Below the pieces are notes generated by a model that saw nothing but the letters and a program-made list of their open reading frames with translations, did no database searches and had not been told where the DNA came from. Both the position numbers and the translations under genes were made by a program. Below are positions 8,257 to 18,865 of a stretch of 56,276 nucleotides of DNA, piece by piece. Source of the stretch: an uncultured Chlorobiota bacterium (GTDB taxonomy: Bacteria > Bacteroidota > Bacteroidia > Bacteroidales > JAADGE01); assembly GCA_947311255.1 (NCBI GenBank), contig CAMZKL010000063.1, positions 1 through 56,276 on the forward strand. The letters run 5' to 3'. Each line of letters begins with the position of its first letter. The stretch's first letter is position 1.

Positions 8257-9135
8257 ATGAAAAAATCAAAAAAATCTTTAAAAAGTAAAGCAGTTTTTGT
8301 TAGCGGAATCTTGTTTGGAATTATTCCTTTCGTTTTTATAGTTTATCTTTTGCTAGGACCTGTTATAAAAGTAATAAAAAAAGATTTGTCTGCTGAAACT
8401 ATGATTGTTATTAGCGAAGAGTTAAATATTCGATCGGATAAGAGTATGGATGCATACGTAATTGGGCATTATTCTTTTGGAACAGAAGTTAAAGTTTATA
8501 AGGTGTTTGATAATGATTGGGCGGAAGTTTCTGTAGGAGAAAAAAAGGGTTATATGTATTTTAAATATTTGGTTTTACCCGAAACATTTTACACAATTGA
8601 AGGTATGTTTGGGAATGAAAATGCAAAAGAATTAATTTCTTCTGTAAAATATAGAAAAGCAATTTCTAAATATTTAAAGCAGAATGGTTTTACGTCAAAA
8701 ATTCCTAAAGAAAAACGTGATAAATTATACGGAAAAGATGATGACAGAGAAATTTGGCAAATCTTTGCTGAAGCCAAATCTTCTCAGTTCAACACTTTTT
8801 GTTATGGAGACTATAATGGTGATAATAAGAGAGATGCGGCCTTTATAATTACAAATATTAAAACCGGTAATAGAAAATTAATTTTGCTTAATATTGAAAA
8901 TGATACAAAAGAGCAATATGGCAGTTTAATAACTTTTCGATATTTAAAACATGATTTTCAATTTATAAAACATGTGCCAAAAAGAACAAAAATGTTTTTA
9001 AAAGATAGTGTTCAAAGAACAAGTGTTGATGGTATTCTTATAGGTACTAATAGAGATAAATCTTTTAATGATATTTCAAAATTAATGATTTATAACGGAA
9101 AAGAATTTGAATATTATGAGCAAGAAAAAAAATAA
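8257..9135 (+). CDS. Membrane-anchored bacterial SH3-domain protein
   Basis: A 292-residue protein with a basic N-terminus, one transmembrane helix (about residues 13-36) and an SH3b-like domain (about 47-107; SEELNIRSDKSMDAYVIGHY and GYMYFKYLV). The remaining 180 residues are unassigned and contain DYNGDNKRDAAFII, which looks like an Asp-rich calcium-loop or VCBS-like strand. SH3b domains commonly bind cell-wall or peptide ligands, so a periplasmic binding role is inferred. Its TAA is immediately followed by the stop codon of the convergent radA gene, leaving no intergenic space. Confidence 0.75.
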   Translation: MKKSKKSLKSKAVFVSGILFGIIPFVFIVYLLLGPVIKVIKKDLSAETMIVISEELNIRSDKSMDAYVIGHYSFGTEVKVYKVFDNDWAEVSVGEKKGYMYFKYLVLPETFYTIEGMFGNENAKELISSVKYRKAISKYLKQNGFTSKIPKEKRDKLYGKDDDREIWQIFAEAKSSQFNTFCYGDYNGDNKRDAAFIITNIKTGNRKLILLNIENDTKEQYGSLITFRYLKHDFQFIKHVPKRTKMFLKDSVQRTSVDGILIGTNRDKSFNDISKLMIYNGKEFEYYEQEKK

Positions 9136-10497
9136 TTATTTGAATAAAGCTCTAAAAACCTCTTCAACTTTTGATGCTCCATAAACTTCAATTTTAAACT
9201 TTGAAAAATTTATACCTTTTTTGTTAAATTTTGAAATATAGATTTTTTTAAACCCTAGTTTTGCAGCCTCTGCAACTCTTTGTTCAATGCGTGTAACAGG
9301 TCTTATTTCTCCTGAAAGTCCTATTTCTCCTGCAAAACAAATATCCTTTGGTAGAGCAATGTTTATGTCGGAAGATAAGACAGAGCAAACAACCGATAAA
9401 TCTGTTCCTGGATCATCAACTTTTAGTCCTCCTGCAATATTTAAAAACACATCTTTTGTTGCAAGTTTGAAATTAGCTCTTTTTTCAAGAACTGCAAGCA
9501 ACATATTTAACCTTCTGACATTGAACCCCATAGAGCTTCTTTGAGGAGTCCCATATGCTGCAGTGCTTACTAGTGCTTGAACTTCAATTAAAAAAGGTCT
9601 TATTCCTTCAATAGTTGCAGAAACAGCAACTCCACTCATGTTTTCAGAGTTTTGTGAAAGTAGCATTTCTGACGGGTTTGAAACTTCTCGTAATCCTTTA
9701 TTGTTCATTTCAAAAATACCGATTTCAGATGTTGAACCAAACCTGTTTTTTGTTGCTCTAATAATTCTGTATAAATGATTTCTGTCTCCTTCAAATTGAA
9801 GAACTGTATCTACAATATGTTCTAAAACTTTTGGACCGGCAAGGTTTCCTTCTTTGTTTATATGTCCTATTAAAATTACCGGTTTGTTGTTTTCTTTTGC
9901 ATATTTTAAAATTTCTGTTGTGCAATCTCTTATTTGAGTAACACTTCCGGGAGACGAGTCTGTTTTCTGTGTAGAAATTGTTTGAATTGAATCAATTACG
10001 ATTATATCCGGATTAAGAGCTTCGGCATTTCTTAAAATTGCTTCTAAGCGAGTTTCGCTTAATACGTAGCAATTGTTTTCACCGGAAGCAATTCTTTTTG
10101 CTCTAAGTTTTATTTGTTGCAAACTTTCTTCACCAGAAACATAGAGTGTTTTATATGTGTTTAAATTGGCAGCAATTTGCAAAGCCAATGTTGATTTCCC
10201 TATTCCAGGTTCTCCACCTATCAAAACTATTGAGCCAAGTACTAAACCGCCACCCAAAACTCTGTTAAATTCATTATTAAGAGTATTAATTCTAGTTTCT
10301 TTAGCAAAAGTAATGTCTTTTATAAGTTGTGGTTTTGCAGCAGTTTTTTTAGTTGAACTTGAAAGAATGCTATTTTCTTTTTCCAAAACTTCTTCTTCAA
10401 AAGTGTTCCACTCTTTGCAAACGGAACATTGTCCAATCCATTTTGCTTCTCTGTTTCCACAGTTCTGACAGATATATGCTGTTTTAATTTTTGCCAT
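9136..10497 (-). CDS. radA: DNA repair protein RadA (Sms)
   Basis: A 453-residue RadA. It has an N-terminal C4 zinc finger (C10, C13, C24, C27), a RecA-like ATPase with Walker A GGEPGIGKST, the RadA signature KNRFGS, and a C-terminal Lon-like domain (GGLKVDDPGTDLSVVCSVLSS). RadA drives branch migration of recombination intermediates. A Bacteroidota -7 box on the minus strand (CAAAAGTA at 10506-10513) ends only about 9 nt before the ATG, which would give a nearly leaderless transcript if used. The gene is convergent with the SH3 gene at zero distance. Confidence 0.97.
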   Translation of the reverse strand: MAKIKTAYICQNCGNREAKWIGQCSVCKEWNTFEEEVLEKENSILSSSTKKTAAKPQLIKDITFAKETRINTLNNEFNRVLGGGLVLGSIVLIGGEPGIGKSTLALQIAANLNTYKTLYVSGEESLQQIKLRAKRIASGENNCYVLSETRLEAILRNAEALNPDIIVIDSIQTISTQKTDSSPGSVTQIRDCTTEILKYAKENNKPVILIGHINKEGNLAGPKVLEHIVDTVLQFEGDRNHLYRIIRATKNRFGSTSEIGIFEMNNKGLREVSNPSEMLLSQNSENMSGVAVSATIEGIRPFLIEVQALVSTAAYGTPQRSSMGFNVRRLNMLLAVLEKRANFKLATKDVFLNIAGGLKVDDPGTDLSVVCSVLSSDINIALPKDICFAGEIGLSGEIRPVTRIEQRVAEAAKLGFKKIYISKFNKKGINFSKFKIEVYGASKVEEVFRALFK

Positions 10498-10842
10498 AAT
10501 AATAGCAAAAGTAATAAAACGAAGTAAAATATATATTTATATGTTAATAATATTGGCATTTTTGTGTATTTATTTTATTAAAATGTTGTTTATCTTGTAT
10601 TATTAATACGTTTTTTTCCGAAAATAGGCGACAAACCTTGTAACTGTATATGAATATTGAAAAGGTTTGTAACAAAGTATCCCGAAAAGAAAAAGTGTAG
10701 ATTACGAATAAATATAAAATCAATTTTACACACTTAAATGGATACTACTTTACGTTTTATCTATTCTCTTGTAAATTAATATTTTAAGTGTGAATTTGTT
10801 GGGCATCATGAAACTTTATCATGTTTAGCATAATAATTTGGC
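10498..10842. other. Intergenic stretch with two long-range inverted repeats
   Basis: No ORF of note is seen. ACAAACCTT (10631-10639) is complemented by AAGGTTTGT (10662-10670). CACACTTAAA (10729-10738) is complemented by TTTAAGTGTG (10783-10792). Both are perfect but have loops of 22 and 44 nt, and neither is followed by a T-run. The TGTGAATTTGTT at 10789-10800 recalls the interior edge of the MITE-like element, but the match is too short to call a relic. Confidence 0.4.
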
Positions 10843-12774
10843 CTATATCTTTACTCCACAAACTAAAATATCATCAGTTTGCTCATTATTTCCTTTCCAA
10901 TTATCGAGTGTTTCAATTAATATTTCTTCTTGTTCTTTGCTTGTCATATGTGCTATTTTTGTAATTAACCTTTTAAAGTTCTTTTTTAAAAATTTACGAT
11001 CTTCATTTCCTCCGAATTGATCATAATAACCATCTGTTGTTAAATACACTGTATCTCCTTTTTCTAAATCAATATCATAATCACTATATGCTTCCTTTGA
11101 ATAATTTATACCAATTGACATCTTATCACCTTTTAATGTAATTAGTTCTTCATCTCTAACAATATACAGTTTACTGTTTGCACCAGAAAATTCCAATCTT
11201 AAAGTTTTATTATTCAAAATAAAAATTCCGATATCCATTCCGTTTGATGATTTAGTAATATTATCATTTTTTCTTAAAGTTTTATTTATTGAATCTCTAA
11301 GCACCGTTAGAACATCACTTGCGTGGGTAATGTCATTTCTTGGAGTTATTTCGTTTAAAAAGGTTACTCCTAACATACTCATTAATGCACCTGCTATTCC
11401 ATGTCCTGTTGAGTCTGCTACTGCAAATACGCTTAAGTCCATTCCTTCAACATTTATAAATCTGTTTGACCAATAAAAGTCTCCACTTACTATATCTTTT
11501 GGTTTGTAAATAAGAAACAAGTCAGAAAAATGGTTTTTTATATGTTTTTTAGTTGGAAGCAATGAATTTTGTATATGTTTTGCATAATTCAAACCAGAAT
11601 ATATATTTTCATTAATTTTCCTTAATGCTTTTGTCTGCTTTTTTAATTCTTTATTTTGAGTTTCAATTTGTAGGGTTTGTTTGGTAAGTTCTTTTGTTCT
11701 TTCATCAACTTTTGAATTTAAATTATTTACTAAGCTTAAGGTTTCTTTTTTAAGTAAAAAATAATTTTCAATTAACTTTTTTATTTCAGGTATTTTGGTT
11801 TTGTATTTAAAGTTTTCTGTTAAAGAAAAATCACTTTTAATAAAAAGATTCATTCTGCTTCCCAAAATAGATATTGGTCTTGTTATTTTATTTGCAACAA
11901 ATATCCCTGCAAGAATAGATATGGCAAGTAAAATAAATAGTATAAAAACATAAATGGTTCTTAAATTTTTAAAATATGCTTTTTGTATATTTTCAGCAGT
12001 TTCCTTTATTTTAACAAATTCTATTTGAAGTTGTTGTGTTTTTCTATTTAATTTATTGAATAGTCCTGTATTGTTTTTCTCTCCTATTAAGTTTGTGTAC
12101 ATTATTAATTTCTTAAAATTATCTTTATAGGCGTCTAATTCTGTAATAATTACAGCTTTATTAATGTTATTTGAATTTAATATCTCTTGCCTATATTTTT
12201 CGTACTTTTCAAAAAACCTATTTGAGTATTTTTTTTCTCCTCTTATAATAAAGTCTTTTTCATGCCTTCTCATCATTAAAATGTGCTCCTTCGGAAATGT
12301 TTTTATTTTTTCAAGATTATGAGCATGTTTTCTCATTTCTCCTGTGTTTCCAAAATCTTTAAACCCTTTTAAAATATAATATTTAGCAATTTCATTTGTT
12401 ACTAAATAAAAAGTATCTAAACCTTTATTTATATTATTTAATTGTTTTTGTACTTTCAGTGTTTTAGTATAAGGATTAGACAATAAACTATTTATTTTTT
12501 TTTGGGTGTCCTTAAAAATTGAATCATGTTTTTGCAGATATACACTTTTTCCTGTTGAAAAGTAATTAGAGTTTCTTGTGTCTATATATAAATAGTCTCT
12601 AAAAATTTTTTGGTTATTCAGATGTGTAATTTGAGCCGAGTTTAGTTTGGATAATATATTGTTTACCGAATTTTTCTTTTTATCATATCTATTATTTAAT
12701 ACAATAATAATTAAACCGAGTAATGAAAATCCTATAAAAACAGTTATTAGCCTTATTTTTAATGTTTTAAACAT
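10843..12774 (-). CDS. Sensor SpoIIE/PP2C-type phosphatase with HAMP-like linker (long form)
   Basis: A 643-residue membrane protein. Transmembrane helix 1 (about 8-25) is followed by a 240-residue extracytoplasmic helical sensor region, helix 2 (about 272-295), a HAMP-like segment (KITRPISILGSRM), a coiled coil and a SpoIIE phosphatase domain (SGDFYW, ADSTGHGIAGALMSMLG, TDGYYDQFGG). The sensor contains MRRHEKDFIIRG, the RR-x-EKDF-x-x-R pattern common in helical-bundle ligand domains of chemoreceptors. It probably converts an external signal into dephosphorylation of a partner-switching protein. Its catalytic domain is paralogous to 6997-8157. Confidence 0.9.
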   Translation of the reverse strand: MFKTLKIRLITVFIGFSLLGLIIIVLNNRYDKKKNSVNNILSKLNSAQITHLNNQKIFRDYLYIDTRNSNYFSTGKSVYLQKHDSIFKDTQKKINSLLSNPYTKTLKVQKQLNNINKGLDTFYLVTNEIAKYYILKGFKDFGNTGEMRKHAHNLEKIKTFPKEHILMMRRHEKDFIIRGEKKYSNRFFEKYEKYRQEILNSNNINKAVIITELDAYKDNFKKLIMYTNLIGEKNNTGLFNKLNRKTQQLQIEFVKIKETAENIQKAYFKNLRTIYVFILFILLAISILAGIFVANKITRPISILGSRMNLFIKSDFSLTENFKYKTKIPEIKKLIENYFLLKKETLSLVNNLNSKVDERTKELTKQTLQIETQNKELKKQTKALRKINENIYSGLNYAKHIQNSLLPTKKHIKNHFSDLFLIYKPKDIVSGDFYWSNRFINVEGMDLSVFAVADSTGHGIAGALMSMLGVTFLNEITPRNDITHASDVLTVLRDSINKTLRKNDNITKSSNGMDIGIFILNNKTLRLEFSGANSKLYIVRDEELITLKGDKMSIGINYSKEAYSDYDIDLEKGDTVYLTTDGYYDQFGGNEDRKFLKKNFKRLITKIAHMTSKEQEEILIETLDNWKGNNEQTDDILVCGVKI

Positions 12775-13092
12775 ATCTTTTTTGTTTTTAAAATTATGTT
12801 TTTATAAAATATATCAAGGAAAAGTTGTGTTATTTTTTTATTAATTAATTGTTAGTTTTAAACTGCTTTATACATAAGGATTTCATTATGAATGTTCAAA
12901 TTACTATAAAATATGAAGTTTTATTGCTTTCAGCATAACATCGGTATTAAAGTGAAACACTTGGGGCAGCAGTATATTTAAAGAGAATTTTAGTCTGGAA
13001 TAGAAAGTTTTATTGTGTAAAACTGGTTTTAGTAATAAAAAAAGCACTTTCAATTTTGAAAGTGCTAATTATTTATTAAGGTTTTATTTTAA
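12775..13092. other. Intergenic stretch, only a terminator recognised
   Basis: Apart from the panD terminator near its end, no gene was found. A 16-codon ATG ORF at about 12888 lacks a visible ribosome binding site or terminator and is not called. Confidence 0.4.
13036..13066 (-). terminator. Intrinsic terminator of panD
   Basis: An 11-bp perfect stem (13043-13053 with 13056-13066) is followed on the minus strand by seven T. It lies 26 nt past the panD stop codon. Confidence 0.88.
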
Positions 13093-13446
13093 TTAATCAA
13101 TAAGTCTATTTGTATCTGTATCGGGAAACACAACCCATGGTTCAAACTTTTTAGCATCTTCAAAATCCATCATTGCAAATGAAAATATAATTATTACATC
13201 TCCTGGCTGAACTTTTCGGGCAGCAGCACCATTAAGTTCAATTTTTCCTGAATTTTTTTCGCCTCTTATAACATAAGTTTCAAGACGTTCACCATTATTA
13301 TTATTTACAATCTGAACTTTCTCTCCTACAATAAGGTTTGCAGCATTCATAATTGCTTCATCAATAGTAATACTTCCAACATAATTCAAATCAGCACCTG
13401 TAACAGTTACTCTATGAATTTTAGATTTTAAAACTTGGATCATCAT
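13093..13446 (-). CDS. panD: Aspartate 1-decarboxylase
   Basis: A 117-residue pyruvoyl-dependent decarboxylase that makes beta-alanine from aspartate for pantothenate and CoA. The N-terminus [21 protein letters not shown] is the family signature, and self-cleavage between Gly and Ser in YVGSITID creates the pyruvoyl group. The motif [13 protein letters not shown] follows. The length is normal. Two ATGs are adjacent (MMIQVL), so the exact start may differ by one codon. It appears monocistronic with its own terminator. Confidence 0.96.
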   Translation of the reverse strand: MMIQVLKSKIHRVTVTGADLNYVGSITIDEAIMNAANLIVGEKVQIVNNNNGERLETYVIRGEKNSGKIELNGAAARKVQPGDVIIIFSFAMMDFEDAKKFEPWVVFPDTDTNRLID

Positions 13447-13778
13447 ATTTTTTAATTATTCAGATTTTAGCTTGAGTGGTATTTGTTTATTATTCTGCAA
13501 AGAAAATAAATATTCTTTACAACACAATCATTCATAAAAAATAAAAAAAATATTTTTTGAAAAATTTCATTATTCTTCTGTAGAATTAAAAAAAACTAAA
13601 TTTGCACACGCAAAAGAATAAAAGGTGGCATTTTATTAGGGGATATGCGGGGAATTACAATTTTATTATTAAACACCTGCTGTGATATTTAAAAACTCCT
13701 ATTTTCTGAAACTCCCTATTTTAATTTTGAATAATAATTAAACTAAAATAAAAAATATTCTAATAAAAAGATGAGCTC
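13447..13778. other. Intergenic stretch with a possible orphan promoter
   Basis: A perfect -7 box TAAATTTG lies at 13597-13604 on the plus strand, with no good -33 box. It is followed by a G-rich patch (13636-13656) and a 15-codon ATG ORF at 13645 preceded by AGGGG. No larger ORF follows before the convergent porT-like gene. This may be a small RNA or peptide start, or chance. Confidence 0.25.
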
Positions 13779-14507
13779 TTAGCCCGAGAAATGAAAAGAT
13801 AGCATAAATATCTTTGACCTAAGATATTTTATAGATTTTGAATATTCAGTGTTGTCAGGAACAACCATATTGTTAAACCCAACTCCCATTTTTAATTCAG
13901 GAGAAAACTTAAAGTAAGGCAAGTAAAAATCTACTCCTGCTCCAATTTCTCCGTAAATATTAGGTTGAGATAAACGAATCATTGGCATTTTTTCTTCTGG
14001 TATCTTTTTTTTAACTGCCAAATCCATTTTTGGATTAATTCCTCCTATAACATAAACCTTATAGTTATTAATCCTTTTTGAATTATATTTCAATAAAAGA
14101 GGAAGTTCAATAAATGTAGAAGAAATTTTCATAGTATGATTGTCAAAATACTTTTCACCAAGTGAGTTTTCTTTTAACAAAACATATTCTAAATCTCTTT
14201 GTACAAAAGTTAAATTAATAAGAAGTCTTAAATTAAAATTTTTACCAAGTCTTAAATCTGAAATAGGACCAAGATGAAAGCCAGGTTGTTGTTTGTTCTC
14301 AATACTGTAAACTTCTTTTATTTGAAGAGTATCAAAAAAAGAGTCTGAATTTCTAATATAAAAATCAGCAGTATTAAGCCCAATTGTAAATCCAAAATGA
14401 ATTTTTTGATAATCACTATTTATTAAATTTTGAACTTTTTTTGTTTGTGAAAATCCAAAACCTATAAAAAGGAATAATAATATTATTAATACAAAAATCT
14501 TTTTCAT
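13779..14507 (-). CDS. PorT-like outer-membrane beta-barrel protein
   Basis: A 242-residue protein with a signal peptide (residues 1-21, ending FGFSQ) and about eight amphipathic strands. The start of the mature protein (KIHFGFTIGLNTADFYIRN) and the segment IYGEIGAGVDFYLPYFKFSPELKM resemble the PorT family, which includes the PorT component needed for type IX secretion and gliding. ATG 14507 is chosen because it gives a clean signal peptide; the longer reading from 14579 adds 24 hydrophilic residues. Assignment to PorT itself rather than a generic barrel of the family is tentative. Confidence 0.72.
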   Translation of the reverse strand: MKKIFVLIILLFLFIGFGFSQTKKVQNLINSDYQKIHFGFTIGLNTADFYIRNSDSFFDTLQIKEVYSIENKQQPGFHLGPISDLRLGKNFNLRLLINLTFVQRDLEYVLLKENSLGEKYFDNHTMKISSTFIELPLLLKYNSKRINNYKVYVIGGINPKMDLAVKKKIPEEKMPMIRLSQPNIYGEIGAGVDFYLPYFKFSPELKMGVGFNNMVVPDNTEYSKSIKYLRSKIFMLSFHFSG

Positions 14508-14747
14508 ACTTACATTTTTCTGAATACTTGGCAATTTAATACATTTAGAACTCTTTTTTGAGTATTTAATTAAACACAAAATATCTTAAAAAATTGCAAA
14601 TTAACTCAAAAACATTAAAAAACTAAAAAAAAACAAAATAAATACATTATTTTATAGCTCTTTTAAAAAAAAGTCGTTTCTTTGCGGACTTTTAAAATTA
14701 AAGATGTTTAATAACATACTAACCATTATATACAGAATAATAAACAA

Positions 14748-16817
14748 ATGAGACTTCAAAAATTAAGAAATATTGGAATAGCTGCCCATATTGATGCTGG
14801 AAAAACAACAGTAACAGAAAGGATTTTATTCTACACGGGTGTAAATCGTAAAGTTGGAGAGGTTCACGACGGTGAAGCAACAATGGACTTTATGAAACAA
14901 GAACAAGAAAGAGGAATTACAATAGCTTCTGCTGCAATTTCTTGTAACTGGCAAGATTCACAAATTAATATTATTGATACTCCCGGACACGTTGATTTTA
15001 CCATTGAAGTGGAACGTTCTTTAAGGGTAATAGATGGTATGGTTGCTCTTTTTTGTGCAGTTGGAGGGGTTGAGCCGCAAAGCGAAACTGTTTGGAATCA
15101 GGCAGATAACTACCGAGTTCCAAGAATTGCTTTTATAAACAAAATGGATCGAACCGGAGCAGATTTTAATGCTGTTGTTTCGCAAATGAATGAATATCTT
15201 GATGCCAATGCTGTGCCATTCCAACTGCCTATGGGCTCGGAAGAAGACTTTGTTGGCTTAATTGATGTTATTAAAAATAAAGCATACGTTTTTGGAGAAG
15301 AAGAAAGAAAAGAAATTGAAGTTCCGGAAAAATACCGTGAAGAAACCCACAAAGCGAGAGAAGTGCTTATTGAGAAACTTGCAGATTTTAATGATGAAAT
15401 TATGGAGCTTTTTCTTGATGAAAAGGAAATTCCAACTGAATTATTAATGAAAGCAGCAAGATTTGCAACATTAAAATTAATGATAACTCCAGTTTTTACA
15501 GGAGCTGCATATAAAAATAAAGGTGTTGAATTATTATTAGATGCTGTTATCGATTTATTGCCATCTCCTATTGATGTTGGGGCAATTGTTGCACAAGATT
15601 TACACGATTCTGAAAAAACGCATACTAGAAATCCTTCTTCCAAAGAACCATTTTCAGCTTTGGCATTTAAACTAATAAATGATCCTTATGTTGGGCAACA
15701 AACTTTTATTAGAATTTTCTCTGGTGAAATTAAAGGAGGAACACCAATAATGAACACTACAAAGAGAAAAAAAGAAAGAATTGGTAGGATTTATAAAATT
15801 AGAGCAAAAGAAAGAGAAGAAATTTCTGTTGCAGGAGCTGGTGATATTGTTGCTCTTATTGGTATGAAAGTAACAAAAACCGGTGATACTTTATGTGATG
15901 TTAATGATGATATTTTATTAGAATCAATTAGGATTCCTCCTTCTGTTATTGAACTAAAAATTAGCCCCGCTAATAAAAATGATAGAAAAAAACTTGGAGA
16001 AGCACTAGCAAAATTATCTAATGAAGACCCATCTTTCCATGCAAAATATAATGAAGAAACTGAGGAAACAATTATTTCCGGTATGGGAGAACTTCACTTA
16101 GAAATTATTGTTGACAGATTAAAAGACGAATTTAAAGTTGAAGTTATAGTTGGAGAACCTTCTGTTGCTTTGAGAGAAACAATTTCTATGGAAATAGAGC
16201 ATAAGTATAGACATTCAAAACAGTCCGGAGGTAAGGGCGAATTTGCAGAAGCAGTTATTCGTTTTGAACCAAATCAAGGAAATGGTTATGAATTTGTTGA
16301 CAAGATTAAAGGGGGTGTAATACCAAGAGATTTAATTCCAGCTGTAAGCAAAGGTCTTGAAAAAACTATGGCGAAAGGTATTCTTGCTAATTTCCCAATT
16401 GTGGATGTAAAAGCAGTATTACTTGATGGTAGTCATCATGCCGTTGATTCGTCTGATAGAGCATTTCAAACTTGTGCATCTGTATTATTTAAACAAGCAT
16501 TTGCAAAAGCAAAGCCAATTTTATTAGAACCAGTTATGAAAATTGAAATTACAACTCCAGATGATTACATTGGAAACGTAGTAGGAGATTTGAATAAAAG
16601 AAGGGGTAAAATTGATGTAATGAGAAGATTTCGAAAAGGTTCTCAAAAATTAAATGGATATGTTCCTTTGATGGAAATGTTTGGATACGCAACTACATTG
16701 AGGAATGTTACAAGTGGACGGGCAAATTATTCAATGGAATTTTATCAATATGAGCCTCTTCCAAAATTAGTCCAAGAAGATTATATGAAGAAATTAGCTG
16801 AAAAAAACGAGAAATAA
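14748..16817 (+). CDS. fusA: Translation elongation factor G
   Basis: A 689-residue GTPase with all EF-G landmarks: G1 AHIDAGKT, the switch region [14 protein letters not shown]3 DTPGHVDF and G4 NKMD, followed by domains II-V through [12 protein letters not shown] catalyses ribosomal translocation and, with RRF, recycling. It sits alone rather than between rpsG and tufA, flanked by unrelated genes and its own terminator, so it may be either the main EF-G moved out of the str operon or a paralogue specialised for one activity. The sequence looks full length. Confidence 0.92.
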   Translation: MRLQKLRNIGIAAHIDAGKTTVTERILFYTGVNRKVGEVHDGEATMDFMKQEQERGITIASAAISCNWQDSQINIIDTPGHVDFTIEVERSLRVIDGMVALFCAVGGVEPQSETVWNQADNYRVPRIAFINKMDRTGADFNAVVSQMNEYLDANAVPFQLPMGSEEDFVGLIDVIKNKAYVFGEEERKEIEVPEKYREETHKAREVLIEKLADFNDEIMELFLDEKEIPTELLMKAARFATLKLMITPVFTGAAYKNKGVELLLDAVIDLLPSPIDVGAIVAQDLHDSEKTHTRNPSSKEPFSALAFKLINDPYVGQQTFIRIFSGEIKGGTPIMNTTKRKKERIGRIYKIRAKEREEISVAGAGDIVALIGMKVTKTGDTLCDVNDDILLESIRIPPSVIELKISPANKNDRKKLGEALAKLSNEDPSFHAKYNEETEETIISGMGELHLEIIVDRLKDEFKVEVIVGEPSVALRETISMEIEHKYRHSKQSGGKGEFAEAVIRFEPNQGNGYEFVDKIKGGVIPRDLIPAVSKGLEKTMAKGILANFPIVDVKAVLLDGSHHAVDSSDRAFQTCASVLFKQAFAKAKPILLEPVMKIEITTPDDYIGNVVGDLNKRRGKIDVMRRFRKGSQKLNGYVPLMEMFGYATTLRNVTSGRANYSMEFYQYEPLPKLVQEDYMKKLAEKNEK

Positions 16818-16838
16818 TCTAGCTTTCAGTATAATTAT

Positions 16839-16870
16839 AAAAAGCCAATCTTTTTTGATTGGCTTTTTTT
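16839..16870 (+). terminator. Intrinsic terminator of the EF-G gene
   Basis: AAAGCCAATC (16841-16850) pairs with GATTGGCTTT (16857-16866), followed by a T-run. It lies 22 nt after the stop codon. Confidence 0.9.
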
Positions 16871-16924
16871 ATTAATAACTTATAACTAAAATCAAACTAT
16901 ATAAAGAACAAATCCAATGAAATT

Positions 16925-18595
<1,671 letters not shown>

Positions 18596-18760
18596 TTAAA
18601 AACATTGGAAGATTTTAGGGCAACCCATACTTTGTTAAAAATATGAATTTATATTGTGTAGTGCCATAATATATGTTGATACGATAGTATTAATTTTTGA
18701 ATTTCATAAATTCTCCTAAGAAAAAGTATGTGTTTATCCTTTGATTTGTGTCTATAAAAA

Positions 18761-18790
18761 TTGTTTTAATAAAAAAAAAGCGTACTTTTG
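18761..18790 (+). promoter_or_regulatory. Promoter of the DEAD-box helicase gene
   Basis: TTG at 18761-18763 and TACTTTTG at 18783-18790 (TAnnTTTG) with a 19-nt spacer fit the Bacteroidota housekeeping consensus. Transcription would start near 18795, at the base of the leader hairpin. Confidence 0.65.
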
Positions 18791-18795
18791 CAAAA

Positions 18796-18838
18796 AAAAA
18801 TGCGACTATGTGTAAAAGAAGCAAGTAGTCGCATTTTT
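18796..18838 (+). promoter_or_regulatory. Terminator-like hairpin in the helicase 5' leader
   Basis: A 13-bp stem, AAAAATGCGACTA (18796-18808) with TAGTCGCATTTTT (18826-18838), is followed by TTATTATAATC. It has the form of an intrinsic terminator but sits between the promoter and the start codon (28 nt downstream). No convergent gene ends here; the ABC-F gene on the other strand starts at 18541. It could be an attenuator, a cold-sensitive leader structure or an mRNA-stabilising hairpin. Confidence 0.6.
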
Positions 18839-18865
18839 TATTATAATCTTATCAAAAATCAATTC

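Noticed and set aside
10789..10800. Possible third copy of the MITE-like element
   Set aside because: Only TGTGAATTTGTT matches; no terminal repeat pair or interior similarity.
12888..12938. 16-codon ORF in the gap before panD
   Set aside because: No ribosome binding site, promoter or dedicated terminator could be shown.
13645..13692. 15-codon ORF after an orphan -7 box
   Set aside because: Too short to support as a gene without conservation; kept only as a low-interest finding.
15110..15643. 177-residue minus-strand ORF inside the EF-G gene
   Set aside because: Antisense shadow of a highly conserved coding sequence; Ser-rich translation is typical of such shadows.
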